A stretch of DNA of 64,000 nucleotides from Henningerozyma blattae CBS 6284 (lineage: Eukaryota; Ascomycota; Saccharomycetes; Saccharomycetales; Saccharomycetaceae): the NCBI RefSeq assembly GCF_000315915.1, contig NC_020185.1, positions 434,001 through 498,000 on the forward strand, in the 5' to 3' direction. Positions within the stretch are counted from its first letter, which is position 1. Every line of letters starts with the position of its first letter. A program made the translations under genes and the position numbers. This document shows positions 63,517 through 64,000 of this stretch, piece by piece. The notes beneath the pieces were generated by a model that saw only the letters and a list, made by a program, of their open reading frames with translations, was not told where the DNA came from and ran no database searches.

Positions 63517-64000
63517 ATGCTAAGCCTACGAACTTGCCAAAGACAATTTGCAACTGCAACGATTTTAAGGGCTGCAAAACCACCACCAGCTAGAGGGAAA
63601 GTTCAAGGGTTTTCTAGAAAAAAATTTAAAGCTGGGGATAAAGACTCTTCTAAGAAAATATCGCGTGGTACTCTTTACAAAAATTGGAAAGATACTGTTC
63701 AAACTGCCAGATTAAATAAAAATGCCCCCAGAGTCCCTGATATGCCCACCTGTAAATTAGATAATTTAGAAAACATTAAAGAATCATTGAACAAAGTGGT
63801 TAACTACACTGACAGGCAATATAAATATCTACATGTGTTAGGTGCATTTAAGAAGGATCAATTTAATGAGTTATTTAAACAACCAATAACTTTGATCAGA
63901 AAAGATACTACTGAGGAATTTATTAAATTAATCGAATCATCGAAAATAAAAAATTACATAATTACTGGAGAACCAGGTGTAGGTAAGTCTGTATTACTGT
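63517..64000 (+). CDS. RSM23: Mitochondrial ribosomal small-subunit protein Rsm23 (mS29, DAP3 family), partial
   Basis: Open from the ATG at 63517 to the window edge, 161 codons. The N-terminus is a likely mitochondrial presequence (MLSLRTCQRQFATATILRAA, Arg-rich with no acidic residue). A basic region follows, and then a P-loop GEPGVGKS at 151-158. A P-loop after a presequence and the RKK-rich linker fits the DAP3/mS29 GTP-binding ribosomal protein, Rsm23 (YGL129C) in S. cerevisiae. Family knowledge: mS29 is part of the mitoribosome small-subunit head and contacts the large subunit. The C-terminal two-thirds is outside the window. The location does not follow the S. cerevisiae order, so identity rests on sequence. 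Confidence 0.82.
   Translation, partial: MLSLRTCQRQFATATILRAAKPPPARGKVQGFSRKKFKAGDKDSSKKISRGTLYKNWKDTVQTARLNKNAPRVPDMPTCKLDNLENIKESLNKVVNYTDRQYKYLHVLGAFKKDQFNELFKQPITLIRKDTTEEFIKLIESSKIKNYIITGEPGVGKSVLL

Overview
The window is nuclear DNA of a budding yeast of the family Saccharomycetaceae. Evidence: AT-rich, compact, mostly intronless genes whose proteins match Saccharomyces cerevisiae families nearly end to end; the only introns found are those expected in yeast (one in MMS2, two in an RPL7 gene) with GTATGT donors and TACTAAC-type branch points; Asn/Gln-rich low-complexity tracts; and gene order that follows S. cerevisiae. The order interleaves genes that S. cerevisiae keeps on separate tracks (YBR238-249, YGL107-071 and YPL178-209), while many ancestral neighbours are absent. 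This fits a species descended from the whole-genome duplication that sorted duplicates differently from S. cerevisiae (for example Tetrapisispora, Vanderwaltozyma, Kazachstania or Naumovozyma-like). The genus cannot be fixed from the sequence alone.

Layout. 1-1262: 5' part of RMD9/YBR238C (minus). 1263-4851: a 3.6 kb gene-free stretch with a strong dyad and a URS1-like site. 4852-10257: MLC1, an HD-domain nucleotidase, DPH7 and SRM1 (all plus). 10430-10449: a 20-N assembly gap inside a TA microsatellite. 10511-18000: ARO4 (minus, Gcn4 site), CBC2 (minus), CTI6 (plus), VPS45 (minus). 18220-28460: TCO89, TRM734/RTT10 and NUP145 (plus). 28669-30510: NBP35 and spliced MMS2 (minus). 31361-35574: a small COA2-like candidate, an unrecognised tail-anchored-looking protein, a frame-interrupted PRM3 with two pheromone response elements, a tandem array of TAACCCTA/CACGTG elements, and MPC1. 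35805-41571: DDC1, OXR1, HNM1 (minus). 42584-44749: RPL7 with an intronic snR39/snR59-type snoRNA and a separate snR39B-type snoRNA just upstream. 45199-47344: a DUF1771-Smr protein (YPL199C-type) and MPS2. 48334-56661: HSF1 (one frame break), YIG1, AFT1 (plus). 57365-63039: three kinases in a row, TPK2, a diverged HRR25-like casein kinase I, and IPL1/Aurora. 63517-64000: 5' part of RSM23 (mS29).

The genes are mostly independent housekeeping or regulatory genes, not a pathway cluster; the order is inherited synteny. Regulatory motifs fit known biology: Gcn4 at ARO4, UASINO at HNM1, Ste12 elements at PRM3, MBF/SBF-type sites at MPS2 and DDC1, Tbf1-like sites near snR39B and elsewhere. The points most worth following up are the two homopolymer frame breaks (PRM3, HSF1), the fast-evolving HRR25-like kinase with an unusual tail, the Tbf1/Cbf1-like tandem array, the snR39/snR39B pair, and the unexplained 3.6 kb gap. 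No transposon, LTR, intact tRNA, rRNA, CRISPR or viral element was found.
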